Below are positions 49,601-59,639 of a stretch of DNA of 64,000 nt, piece by piece. A program made the translations under genes and the position numbers. Origin of the DNA: Taeniopygia guttata (lineage: Eukaryota > Chordata > Aves > Passeriformes > Estrildidae); NCBI RefSeq assembly GCF_048771995.1, contig NC_133030.1, forward strand, positions 41,540,001 through 41,604,000, written 5' to 3'. The notes beneath the pieces are model-generated. The model was given only the letters and a program-made list of their open reading frames with translations, was not told the DNA's origin and made no database searches. The first letter of the stretch is position 1; each line of letters begins with the position of its first letter.

Positions 49601-52600
49601 AAATAGATTCATCTTCTTGCTAGGTCCTCTGGATAATCTTATATCTAAGATGAAACAATTCTAACCTTTCAAACTGCCATCTGGCTTGTGGCCTAGTTCA
49701 AATGGCACATTGCCATCTGAATGACTGCAGGACTTAATTTGTAGCTTCATAATTGTCAGTGATGACAGCCTGCTCCTAAGGGAGGGTGAGCAGGGAGTCA
49801 AGGATAATCCCAGCCCAGGCAGTGCCCTCATAGAGCAGGGCACAATACTGCAGCACCTGAGCATGGAAGGCAGAAATAGGTGCTGTAATCCACAGCCCTC
49901 AGTCCTGGATAAGGCAAAGTGGTTAACCAGTCCAGAGTCTATCCAGAGTCCAGGTAGGAGCAGCAGAAGATGGGGTTGGAGACACAGTAGAAATCTGAGG
50001 TTCATCCAGTAGACAGGTCTTGAGACAGGTAAACCTACAACACAACTTGGGAAGGGAATGACTGGCCCAGGCTGAGCATAAAAGGAGGCCCTAGGGAGAC
50101 AGTGTGAGTGCAGGTCCCAGGGAGACCAATCAGGGCTGGTAAAGCTTCAGGGTTCCTACAGCAGCTCTTCGAGGTAGTGTTTGAGAAAACATCAGTGTTT
50201 CTAGTGTTTTTCTGAGAGGAAATGAGCATAGAGAAATCAGAGCACAAAATACTGTTTTCTTTACAGTTCCCTTATTTAAAAGGCTTTCTCTTGATGTAAG
50301 AGACACTCAAAAGGCTGCTGGCTGCTACAGGAATAATTTGGAATTAGATGCCAATAGTTCTGAAAAGGAAGTACTAAGGCAATCACAACATACAAAATAA
50401 GAATCAAATTATCTGTGACTGTTGGGTTTTAATCACAAATATACAATGGGCACATCAGGATTTTTAGTGTTTTTCTTTTGACACTGATGAACTATATCAC
50501 TGCACAGACAACTCCATCTAGGCTCTCTGTGACTGCATGTTAAAATGTGTCACAATGAGGGAGGGTAGTAGTTTTTAAATAACTGTCTTGTACAATTTCC
50601 TTCTAAATGCCAAAGATAAAAGTTTGCTGCATACAGTTGTTTGTTAGACAGCATCAGAATGCAGGATTTTTGTCAAGGAGTTTCCTAGAAATAAGAAACT
50701 TGAGGTTTAACTTTTTAGTGTATTGTTAGTGTCCATATTTCTTCATTCAGTGTTTAAAAAAAAACCCCTGACAATGCAAGTACATGAGTTAATTTGTTTG
50801 ACAGAACTTAAAGGCAAACAAATAGATGCTACATGGAGGTTTTAAGCAGTATTTTCTCTGAAATGTGGAGTATGGTCTGGGTGTGTTACAACTGGCCACC
50901 TTTTGTCTTTCTGAAGTGTAAATCCCTTCAGGGGAGAGATTTGAGACCATGTTTAAAAAAGCTCACGCAGTTCGCAGAATTTGTTCAGTCCATTGCAAAA
51001 GTTGGACTATGTTATCTCCTAACTCCCAGTACCACTTCCTTTGTTAAATCAAAATTAACACAGACTGAGTGCTTGTAGCTTTATCCTCATTAACATGGGC
51101 AGCACAAAGTACCTGATTCTGTGTTCAAGGGTTGCTGCCTAAGGAAAACCTTCATGGATTTCTTTGGGATCTATCCTCACACTTCTCATTTCACTTGCTA
51201 ACTAGACTGTCTTGGGGTTCATTAGCATATGACACGCACTGGAAATTAGTGTGTGCCTCTAGAGACCCACTGTAGAGAGCAGGACCACACAGGAAGCAGG
51301 TAAGAATGGAGTTTAATAAGAAGACAGGATGGAGTGCAAGACTTAGGCTGTGCCAGACAACTGAATTGACCAACTTCCTGCTTATGTGCAGTGGGCCCCT
51401 TTTATCCTTCCCTCTCCATTTTCTTACGTTTGTTCTGCCTTGATCCATCTTGATCCTTTCCTTTTCCTGCCTTTGGCCTTTCCCTTAAACAATGCCTAAT
51501 AAGTCCTGTACAAATCCCTCAAAATCTTTTGACCAGTCCCAAATTCCTCCCCAGGGAATGTATCTCAGTTTAAGTCCTATAACTCTTTATGCAATAGTCC
51601 CTCTTGTTTCGTGTAGTATTTTGGAGAGGGTTTCTTCTGGTAATCCCCTTACTGGGTGGGTTGGTTGTCCATCTTTGATGGTTTTATGAGTCATTGATTT
51701 GGATGGGTGAGGCTGTCAGTGTTCTTCCCTTTGTCATCCCAACCGTGTTTCTCTGATTGTTATCTGCTTATTTTGAATACCCATATGATAGACATCTTTG
51801 TAACTAGTCTTCTGATTGCCTTTTTTAATTTAGAAAAGGCCAGCTTTCAGTTAAGCATTTAAACACAATAATTTAAAAAAATACCTGTATCAAAGGCTGA
51901 GTGTGGAAAGCATTACCTTGAAATGTTAGACCATAATAAAGTATCAAGTGGTAAAATACTAATTAAAAATAAATATAGCCTAACTTGACTTACTTTCAAT
52001 GATCCAGAGCTGTTTATTATATGTTGAATGAGAAGTTTGTAGGTATTTCAGAGATAACAATTCTTTCCTTGTATTAATGTAAATTGAAAAGTTTCCATTT
52101 TTATCTGTGTGTATTCATGGTATTATATTCAATGTCTCCTACAAGACAGTAGGGACTACTAGATTGACTGGATTTAGTATATTTTTAAATTATTTGTGCT
52201 GCTCTTTTCCTAATCTTCAGTATGTTTTTTCAGCTGCTGGTTCAGTTTGTTCAAAATACTTCTATTCCACTGGGACAAGAACTAGTGGAATCAGAACCAA
52301 AAGACATCACCTGTCTCTCTCTGCTTCCTGTTACTGAGACCTCAGAATGCAACAGACTCATGTTGCCAGGTAAAATCTATGTGGCAGATCTTTGTGACCC
52401 TGCCCTTCATACAGCTGTCTTTACTTCACCACTCTGGTCCCACTGTTTCTTGCTGATAAGACATTCCAGGGATGGAGGAGCAAGTTCAGCAGAGTGACTG
52501 AATCTTCTCATTTAATAGTGAATTCTGACTAGTTAGAAACTTCCTCTTCCCTTCTCTCTCAAGTTCTGGGGCTTTTTTCTTAGGAAAATAATTTCATAGG

Positions 52601-55600
52601 TGTCCTTTAGTCGTAGCGTATTTATACTTTTATTTACTCTGGTTTCACTTCCCTCATTAGATGATGAAAGAGATCTCACTTCTCCAAGTCACACTAATTC
52701 TTCCAAAGATGTTTCTTCATCTGCTGTCTTGAGAAGTCTCCAGGTAAATGTAGGCCCTGATGAAGAGGAAACAAGAGCACAGAACGTACAGAAACCATCT
52801 GAACTTCTGTCAACTCCAGAAGCTTCTAATTTATTGCAAGACTTCCAGCCTAGTGACAGCACTTCATTCATTCTTCTCAATCTAACAAGAGCAGGTAATT
52901 GTCCTTCTGTTTGTCATCTGGCTGGATATGTCTCAGCAGAATGCCGGAGATACAAGTACAACTCTCTCCCTGCTGCTTATGAAGAGGAAAGATCATGAAA
53001 TTTGCTGGGCATTATTGGATATTTTCAGAGCATTTAGTCATCAACACCTTTCTACAATTTAGAGATCAGTGGAGACTTTTTCGGGGCAGCTATTTCATCC
53101 ATGCTATGAACACTAATCTCTGAGAAGCAAAAGAAATTTCCCTCTGTTACATTATTGTTTCACAAATTTGTCTTCTCTTCTAGGGCTGGGGTCTCCCGCA
53201 GAGCACTTGGTGTTTGTTCAAGATGAAGCAGAAGATTCTGGCAATGACTTTCTCTCCCACGATAGCACAGACAGCAGTACTCCATGGTTCCTACGAGTGC
53301 AAGAATTGGCCCATGACAGTTTAATTGCTGCCACTCGGGCACAGCTCGCAAAGAATGCCAAAGCAAGCAATAATGGTAGGAGATCCATAGATTGTGTCTC
53401 AAAAGTTGAATGTTCTATACAAGACCCTTAGTTTCACATTGTTTCTTCCTCTCTTTAATTCTCTCTTGCTTTGAATCAGTTATGACATCTTCAAATAATC
53501 AGTGACAGAATGATACAGAACAATTATGCTTTTTTTCTTCATTATAAATAGGCTTCTCATGTTTTCTTGGGGAATGAACTCTAGTGGAACCATCTGTTCA
53601 TTGTAGACTACTAGTTCTCCAGTACATGTAAAGAATATCTTCTTTCTGAATGCAGCTGCTTGTTTTTCAACTTTTATTTTCACTTCTGAGAGTCTATTTT
53701 TTAATACATACTATGAATTATACTTTCTTTTTAGCTCTACTGTGTTTGGAGAGCTGTTTTCTGAAGAATTCATAATTGGATTTCGTCACATGCTTTCTTA
53801 TTATTTTAATAAATAATTATTTATATTATTATATTATATTATATTATAAATAATTATTTATTATTTTAATAAATAATTGCATGCATGCAAATGCAATATC
53901 TCTTATTTTAGCTAAGGTGTTTCTAAAAGCAGCTTAGCTAATAGGTGATAGTTGGCTGACAGTTAAAATTGCTTGTTTGATATTGATATAGAGACCACTT
54001 TTACAATTTCTGGTGCATTGGCTTTCTATTCTTTTTGTGATAAGCCTTATCTGGTAGCAGCAGATCTGATCCAGATGGCTTGTTAGGAATACCTGGTAGG
54101 GTTTGCAAGTCTGTGTCTGACCCTGTTACAGGCTAGGCAGCAGCATAGGACATGCTTAACAATTAGTATCCAGACACATGCCTGATGTACAATCCTGTAT
54201 CATATATGATGCTGGTTTTCCTATTAAATTTGACACATTATAGTAATCTGTATATTTTTTTTATTTCAGTAGGCTTTTTTTTTTTTTCCAGGGGAAAATG
54301 TTCATCTTTGCACAGGAGATGGGCAGCCAAAAGATTCAAGCCCCATTCCTCATTTATCTCGTGTGGAAAGAAAGCTGAAGTGCACAGTTGAGGGCTGTGA
54401 TCGGACGTTTGTATGGCCAGCTCACTTCAAGTATCATCTGAAAACACACCGGTGAGCAGAATGAAGCTATTTGTGGTTATGACCTTGAAAAAATGCACTG
54501 TCTCTTTGAGATAATGTTAGGTTTTGACATTAACAAGCTGTGAAAATCTGGCATTATTCATATTAATAATACATCTGTTGAGTGCTTTAAGTCAATTATT
54601 CTGAAAAACTTGGATTAGATTTATATGATTTTGCAGGTACTTGTCATGTTTGGTTTAGAATTTTTGTATTTTAACAGGTACTGATATTTAATAAAAGAAA
54701 GAAGTCAAGTGTTCATGAAAAAATGCATTGCAGTAGCTGGCAATGAAACGGCTTTTTGTTGCTTTCCAGTAACGACCGCTCCTTCACCTGCCCAGCAGAA
54801 GGTTGTGGAAAAAGTTTCTACGTCTTGCAGAGGCTGAAGGTGCACATGAGAACTCACAATGGTGAAAAACCCTTTGTGTGCACAGAACTGGGCTGTGGTA
54901 AACAGTTCACAACAGCTGGAAATCTGAAGAACCACCTACGAATTCACACTGGTGTGTTTTAGACCTCACCTATTTGTGTTCTGCTGAGGTGGGGTCTTTC
55001 CTGAGGAATAAACCACTTCCTCCTCTGTCCTCAAACTACTGAAAGTATTATGTTGTTTACCTCTGCCCTCCATTAATGTCCCTTTTCTGTCAATTCACCT
55101 TGATCTATAGGTCAGATAAATCAAGTGCTAATCTCTTACTATTCTGAATAGTTTCACACAGGCTTTACCTGTCAAATGGTGTGTGGTGATGCTGTATTCC
55201 GTTCCAACGCGTATTCTGAAGATTCCCTTGCAGTTATGTGATGGAGGGAGGGGTGTGTGAAACTAGACTGTTATCTAGGGAGTAGTTAGTGAACATGACT
55301 TCTGAAATAGTGTTTTATAAAGAGGTTATTTGAAACTCCTGAGAGGCGCAATAGCTTAGATAGTAGGAGCTGTACTGACATCTGCCTGACTGACTAGCTT
55401 GTGTTACCTATGTTGCTTGTAGAATGACTACATTTGGGACATACGGAGAAATGAGGAATGCAGTGGAATGAGTAGCAAAAATATAGTAGCAAAGAAAAGT
55501 AGAAAAAAGCATTAATTAGAATACAGCAGTATGGTGTGCAAACTGCTGTTTGTGCCAATTCTAATTTGGGATGTTAGTGAATGCTGGAGCCTGTGTACTC

Positions 55601-58600
55601 TCAATTCATGCTCAGCTTTTTATAGTAAATAAACCAAGAACCTTTATTTCACAGTGCTGTATTTTATACATGGTTTGTTTATGATGGCTCCTCTGGAGAA
55701 TATGATCCTGCCTTTCAGTATTTTTAGAAGTTGGTATAGCAGTCAAAGGGTTTTAGGTGTTTTTGTACTATAAAGTTGTTTGAGAGAGGCACAAAAGTTA
55801 CTGTTGAAATGACCAGCAATATAATAGTGACCAGCAATTTAATTAATGACCAGGAAAATTCATAGTGAATAAACTGGTGATTTTGTTTGTTTAGTTTTTT
55901 AAGCTTTAGGATTATCACAACACTCAAACAAATGGCCCATTTCAGGCTTCTTGGAATATTGTTAGAGATTCCCTGATGGCCTTGCAAGCATTGTATTACA
56001 GTTGGTTAACATTTCAAAATAACCTTGACAAGAATGAGAGAACAAGGCCTCCCTGGTAAAATGAAATTACAGATTATGTGGGTCGCCAGCAGCTGTTTGT
56101 GCCTTCTGCCTTACTTAAACATGACCGTATGGTATGTGGTTTGTCAATGCACATGGGAAAAGACTGCTATTTTAAAGTATGTGCAGTCTGGCTGGAACAC
56201 ATGGTTTGGGGGCAGATGTTGGGATGTAGTTAAAAACTGTATACCAATAATAAAATTTTGAATGTGTAGTAACAGCAGCTATACTTTTTGCAGTTTTCTT
56301 TTGCACTTACAGCTCCCAGCCAAGCTGCAGATTAACTTTATAGGCCCAGCTGATCATGCACAGTCCTCACTGATAAGAGAGTGTTCTGTAACCAGCAGAG
56401 TAGTAGCTTCTGGAGGAGTGAACAGCAACTTTCTAAATATGCAAATGGATAATATGGCATTAAGCGTTTGATCAGACCAAAGGTGTTATCAAATTGCAGG
56501 TGTAAATAGCTCTAGGGTGTTTTATAGATGGAACTGTGCACTGTTATTTAGGTCAATGATAGTTTTTCCCAACTTCTAAAGATTTATAGCAAGCCAGAAA
56601 GTACAAAAGTGTTTGAGACTCTGCTACATATTTCAGTTTTGTAACAGCCATTGGAACATGCTGTGTTGATCCTTTTTGCTTGCAGCTGTCAAATGCTATT
56701 GTAGATAAGAGGCTAATAAATGAGCTGCAGGAAAAAGAGTTCTAAAGGCAAAGCCAAAGTAAAAATACCTTTAAAAACAAGTTTACTCTGAAAGAATTAC
56801 ATCTATTTTGTACAATAAATTGTTAAAATAGCTTGCTTAATTTCCTGTGGTCTTGCTATTACTTTTGTACAGGGGTCCAGTTAAAGACTTGAAATCATAA
56901 AACATTTTAACATGAAACCATGTTAAACATGGTATATTGAGCTCTTTAGAGGGATGTTGCAGGCAAAAATTTTGTCTGGCTTTATTAAGAGAATGTTCAA
57001 AACAGATTAATTTTATTGAACTGCATTAATGTAGTAACCTCACAGTTTATCATAATTTAAATAAATCAAAAATAGCTGGGATATAAATTTCAGCCCATGA
57101 GAACAATTTGTGCCTTGAATTACAGTTTCTCCTCACATAGATATAAATGACTGACACATCTCTCACAGGATTTTGGCAAGATCAGCCTGATCTGATATAA
57201 AGTATAGAATCTGATATGAAGGGAAATACAGTTAATGGGATTTTTGGCACTGAGAGGCAGAAAGGGAGCAGGACCCTCTGAGTGTGTGGAACGAGACCTG
57301 GTTGTTGAGAACTGCAAATAGAAGATGTATCATAGATCAAGTAGGTTTGTATTACTCTATTAAAATTTATATACTTGGAAGATTATCTAGAAACAGTGGG
57401 CCCTTGCTTCACTTTTGGTGAATGATGGTCTAAGAATATTTAAAAATAATGCCTCTGTTTCCTCTGGTGAAGAGAATGCTGTAAAAGACTTAGGAAGTTA
57501 AGGAGAGGTGTGCAATTTCCATGGAACCCTGATATACGTATGGCCAAATGGGAGAATGGAGTAGATGGAGTCCAGGCTGTTCTCAGGGACTTGAGCAATC
57601 AGATTAAGTTGTGATCCCAAAATCTAAGAACTTACTTTTCCCTTGTAGGGGAAAAACCCTTTCTGTGTCAGGCACAGGGATGTGGTCGCTCCTTTGCTGA
57701 ATACTCCAGTCTTCGGAAACATTTGGTTGTCCACTCAGGTAAGAGTTTTCATCTGACATTCTGTGATCTGTCTGAAAAAAGACCTTTATTGTAGGACTTT
57801 GATTTGATTTCCTTAAGAAAAATCCTGGTTTATACAGAACTTCTGGTCATAGTGTTTTTTGACTTCCCTTTCATGGTGCCTGTACCCTATACTCTTTAAT
57901 TTTTTAGGTTGTTTCTATTTCTGAACTCAAATTACATTTTAAAAATTATTTTTAAAATTGTTTCTAAAATGTCATGAAGTGAATATATTTCATAGCTGCC
58001 ATTAGATTATTTAAGAGACTCTAGCATCTCTGTATATTAACCACAGTCATTTGAATCTGAAATCTCTTTCAAGTGGATTTCTGCCACAGATAGGGTTTTC
58101 TGTTATTTTTTCCTACTACATACTTGTAATTGAACAAAGGTTTAGGTGGAAATGTATTTCACAAGTGTTTCAAAGCTTCTGCCTTCTGTTTTGATTGATC
58201 TATCTTAAATATCATCAGCACAATGAAAATGGTATGTTTGGGGAATGGGTGATTTTATTGAGGTAATAACATTTGGGATTGAGTTCTCCATGCTTTTTCT
58301 ATCCTGTCTCCTTGGCTTCCAGGCCATTGAGCCAAGGAGTATGGACAGGATGCTTGTATTGTGAAAATGATAAACTGCTCTGTAAAATGAAAATCCTTTT
58401 ACAGTGACAAGTCATCATCAAGTCTCTGCTCAGTAATGTAAACCAGATGCTGCAATTCGTTGTGTGATGGCAGGAGACAGCTTCCTTGCCTCTGGTCATT
58501 TTATTCTATATGTGGGACATCAAGTATTTCCATATCAATGAGTAAATTATTTCAAATAACTTGTTCCCTCTCATCAATCTGACTTGAAGATTTTGTGACT

Positions 58601-59639
58601 CTTTAGACTTGAGTTATCCAACAACTGCCATTACTGATATCTAAACCTCTTCTGTTGTAGAAGCTTATGACCCTCCAGGAGATGGGAACACTTCTCATTC
58701 GGTTTTTACTGATAAATTAGTACCAGTGGTATTAACAGCCATTTCAAAACTGTTATTAGTTGATGAGGTCTCTTCTCCCAATTTGGTAATTCTTGGGATA
58801 TTTCTTCCCCCTTTGGCTCCAAGGAGTGAAGCCCCATCAGTGCCAAATTTGTGGGAAGACATTTTCCCAGAGTGGTAGCAGAAATGTGCATATGAGGAAA
58901 CACCACTCCCGAATTGGAACAGCTGGCAGCAGGGAGCGAGAACAGCCAGGTAAAGCAGGGAGCACAGTCACTCTGGGGGAAAAGTACAGGAAAAAAAATA
59001 AGTGGATGGTTGAAGAAAAGATGTTTGTCCTGATAATATGAGACCACAAGCGAGTAAGAAACAAAAGTCTGTTCCTCTTGGAGATAAAGACTGTTTACCC
59101 TTTCCTTTTCTAGGACAGAAGACAAAGGTGTATTTTTGTATGGTGGTCAAGGGGCAGATATGTTTATTATTTTCAAAATCAATATTAATCTAATTGGGGT
59201 TTTTATGTGGATTTTTTCCTTTGGTTATGTTTTCTTGTTGCAAGCAGCCTGGGTTTTTACACAATGTGAATTATTTAAAGAGAAAGGCAATCCTGCACAA
59301 GATCCCACCATAGTAAGGTTCAAAACAATAAACATAGTATTTTCTATCCATTGGAGCATTGGCTACCCAAAGAGTAGGAATGGATAAAGTAGGTGTCTAG
59401 GGAAGAAGTCAATATGACTTGAAGTGGGGCAGGGATTGTATCATATATTGCAGTGTAATTGCATCATGGGAATTTTCTTTTACCCTTTTTTTTTCGCAAT
59501 AGAGTCACTGATGGGCAGCAGTTTGCTGGAAGAATCAACAGTGCATAGTAAGAATCTCATCTCCATGAACTCTCAGCCCAGCCTTGGTGTTGAGTCTCTG
59601 CACCTGCCAGACACTGAGTCAATTATTGGAGTAGAAGAG
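43599..59639 (+). CDS. ZNF410: ZNF410 (APA-1), five C2H2 zinc fingers; C-terminal exon not found
   Basis: ZNF410 is a nuclear transcription factor with five tandem C2H2 fingers; in human and mouse it binds clustered sites near CHD4 and activates that gene, thereby supporting NuRD-dependent fetal globin silencing. Coding exons are 43599-43631, 52234-52369, 52661-52894, 53184-53375, 54292-54451, 54770-54951, 57649-57738, 58824-58949 and 59503-59639 (1290 nt, exactly 430 codons, phases consistent). The N-terminus MLSDELESKPELLVQFVQNT matches human as recalled. Acidic/Ser-rich N-terminal half, then fingers CTVEGC..., CPAEGC..., CTELGC..., CQAQGC... and CQIC.... The human protein has about 50 more residues after this point; no matching exon is visible. 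Head-to-head with FBXO33, tail-to-tail with FAM161B. Confidence 0.95.
46910..47100. repeat. T/G-rich low-complexity tract
   Basis: About 190 bp almost entirely of GTTTT- and GGTTTT-type units. Its open frame is a product of composition, not a gene. Confidence 0.8.
48380..48560 (-). mobile_element. LTR-like fragment (diverged, related to the one at 51.2-51.6 kb)
   Basis: Read on the minus strand it shares word order with the U3-like part of the 51-kb element (GGGACTG, then GGAAGGATCAAAGGC, then GGGATCAAGGTAGA). The fragment appears partly internally duplicated. It is a degraded non-coding remnant, by eye only. Confidence 0.3.
49780..50210. repeat. GC-richer patch, possible old interspersed repeat
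   Basis: About 430 bp of higher GC than the surrounding intron with abrupt edges. On the minus strand it has a CCAAT-like and a TATA-like word, but no terminal repeats or family match that I can recognise. Confidence 0.25.
51230..51570 (-). mobile_element. Solo-LTR-like endogenous retrovirus remnant
   Basis: On the minus strand a U3-like purine-rich stretch leads to a TATA-like ATAAAA (51405-51400) followed by GGGGCCCACTGCAC, then ATTAAA (51317-51312) about 85 nt on, then a U5-like stretch. This order and spacing is typical of a retroviral LTR. No gag, pol or env was seen. Ends are approximate. Confidence 0.4.
52234..52369 (+). CDS. ZNF410: ZNF410 coding exon 2
   Basis: Encodes LLVQFVQNTSIPLGQELVES, EPKDITCLSLLPVTETSECN and RLMLP. 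Acceptor TTTTTTCAG|CTGC, donor CCAG|gtaaaa, phase 1. Confidence 0.93.
52661..52894 (+). CDS. ZNF410: ZNF410 coding exon 3
   Basis: Encodes a Ser/acidic-rich segment including SSAVLRSLQVNVGPDEEETR and LQDFQPSDSTSFILLNLTRA. Acceptor CCTCATTAG|ATGA, donor GCAG|gtaatt. Confidence 0.93.
53184..53375 (+). CDS. ZNF410: ZNF410 coding exon 4
   Basis: Encodes GLGSPAEHLVFVQDEAEDSG and PWFLRVQELAHDSLIAATRA, among the most conserved stretches outside the fingers. Acceptor CTTCTAG|GGCT, donor AATG|gtagga. Confidence 0.94.
53799..53878. repeat. AT-only direct and inverted repeat
   Basis: The unit TTATTATTTTAATAAATAAT occurs at 53799-53818 and again at 53858-53877, separated by ATT-repeat DNA. The whole block is self-complementary enough to form a hairpin. 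It is intronic in ZNF410. Confidence 0.85.
54292..54451 (+). CDS. ZNF410: ZNF410 coding exon 5 (zinc finger 1)
   Basis: Encodes NGENVHLCTGDGQPKDSS and finger 1, CTVEGCDRTFVWPAHFKYHL ending KTH, of the C-x4-C-x12-H-x3-H type. A long T-tract precedes acceptor CCAG|GGGA; donor CACCG|gtgagc. Confidence 0.95.
54770..54951 (+). CDS. ZNF410: ZNF410 coding exon 6 (zinc fingers 2 and 3)
   Basis: Encodes two complete C2H2 fingers, CPAEGCGKSFYVLQRLKVHM ending RTH and CTELGCGKQFTTAGNLKNHL ending RIH, joined by NGEKPFV. Donor ACTG|gtgtgt lies in the finger linker. Confidence 0.96.
54952..57648 (+). other. ZNF410: ZNF410 intron between fingers 3 and 4
   Basis: About 2.7 kb, AT-rich; no exon or repeat is recognised. 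Confidence 0.55.
57649..57738 (+). CDS. ZNF410: ZNF410 coding exon 7 (zinc finger 4)
   Basis: Encodes GEKPFLCQAQGCGRSFAEYS and SLRKHLVVHS, one finger exactly bounded by linker-phase introns. Acceptor TTGTAG|GGGA, donor TCAG|gtaaga. Confidence 0.95.
57739..58823 (+). other. ZNF410: ZNF410 intron between fingers 4 and 5
   Basis: About 1.1 kb with nothing recognised inside. Confidence 0.55.
58824..58949 (+). CDS. ZNF410: ZNF410 coding exon 8 (zinc finger 5)
   Basis: Encodes GVKPHQCQICGKTFSQSGSR and NVHMRKHHSRI, a classic C-x2-C finger, then a basic tail. The linker reads SGVKP where the canonical form has Glu. Acceptor CTCCAAG|GAGT, donor CCAG|gtaaag. Confidence 0.95.
59503..59639 (+). CDS. 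ZNF410: ZNF410 coding exon 9 (last visible)
   Basis: Encodes ESLMGSSLLEESTVHSKNLI, SMNSQPSLGVESLHLPDTES and IIGVEE, ending in phase 0 at donor GAG|gtgaga. If not spliced, the frame reads 15 more codons to TGA at 59685-59687. Confidence 0.93.

Larger units (their letters stand above)
43632..52233 (+). other. ZNF410: ZNF410 large intron
   Basis: About 8.6 kb. Contains T/G low complexity near 47 kb, two LTR-like fragments and a GC-richer patch near 50 kb, listed separately. No coding exon is recognised. Confidence 0.55.
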
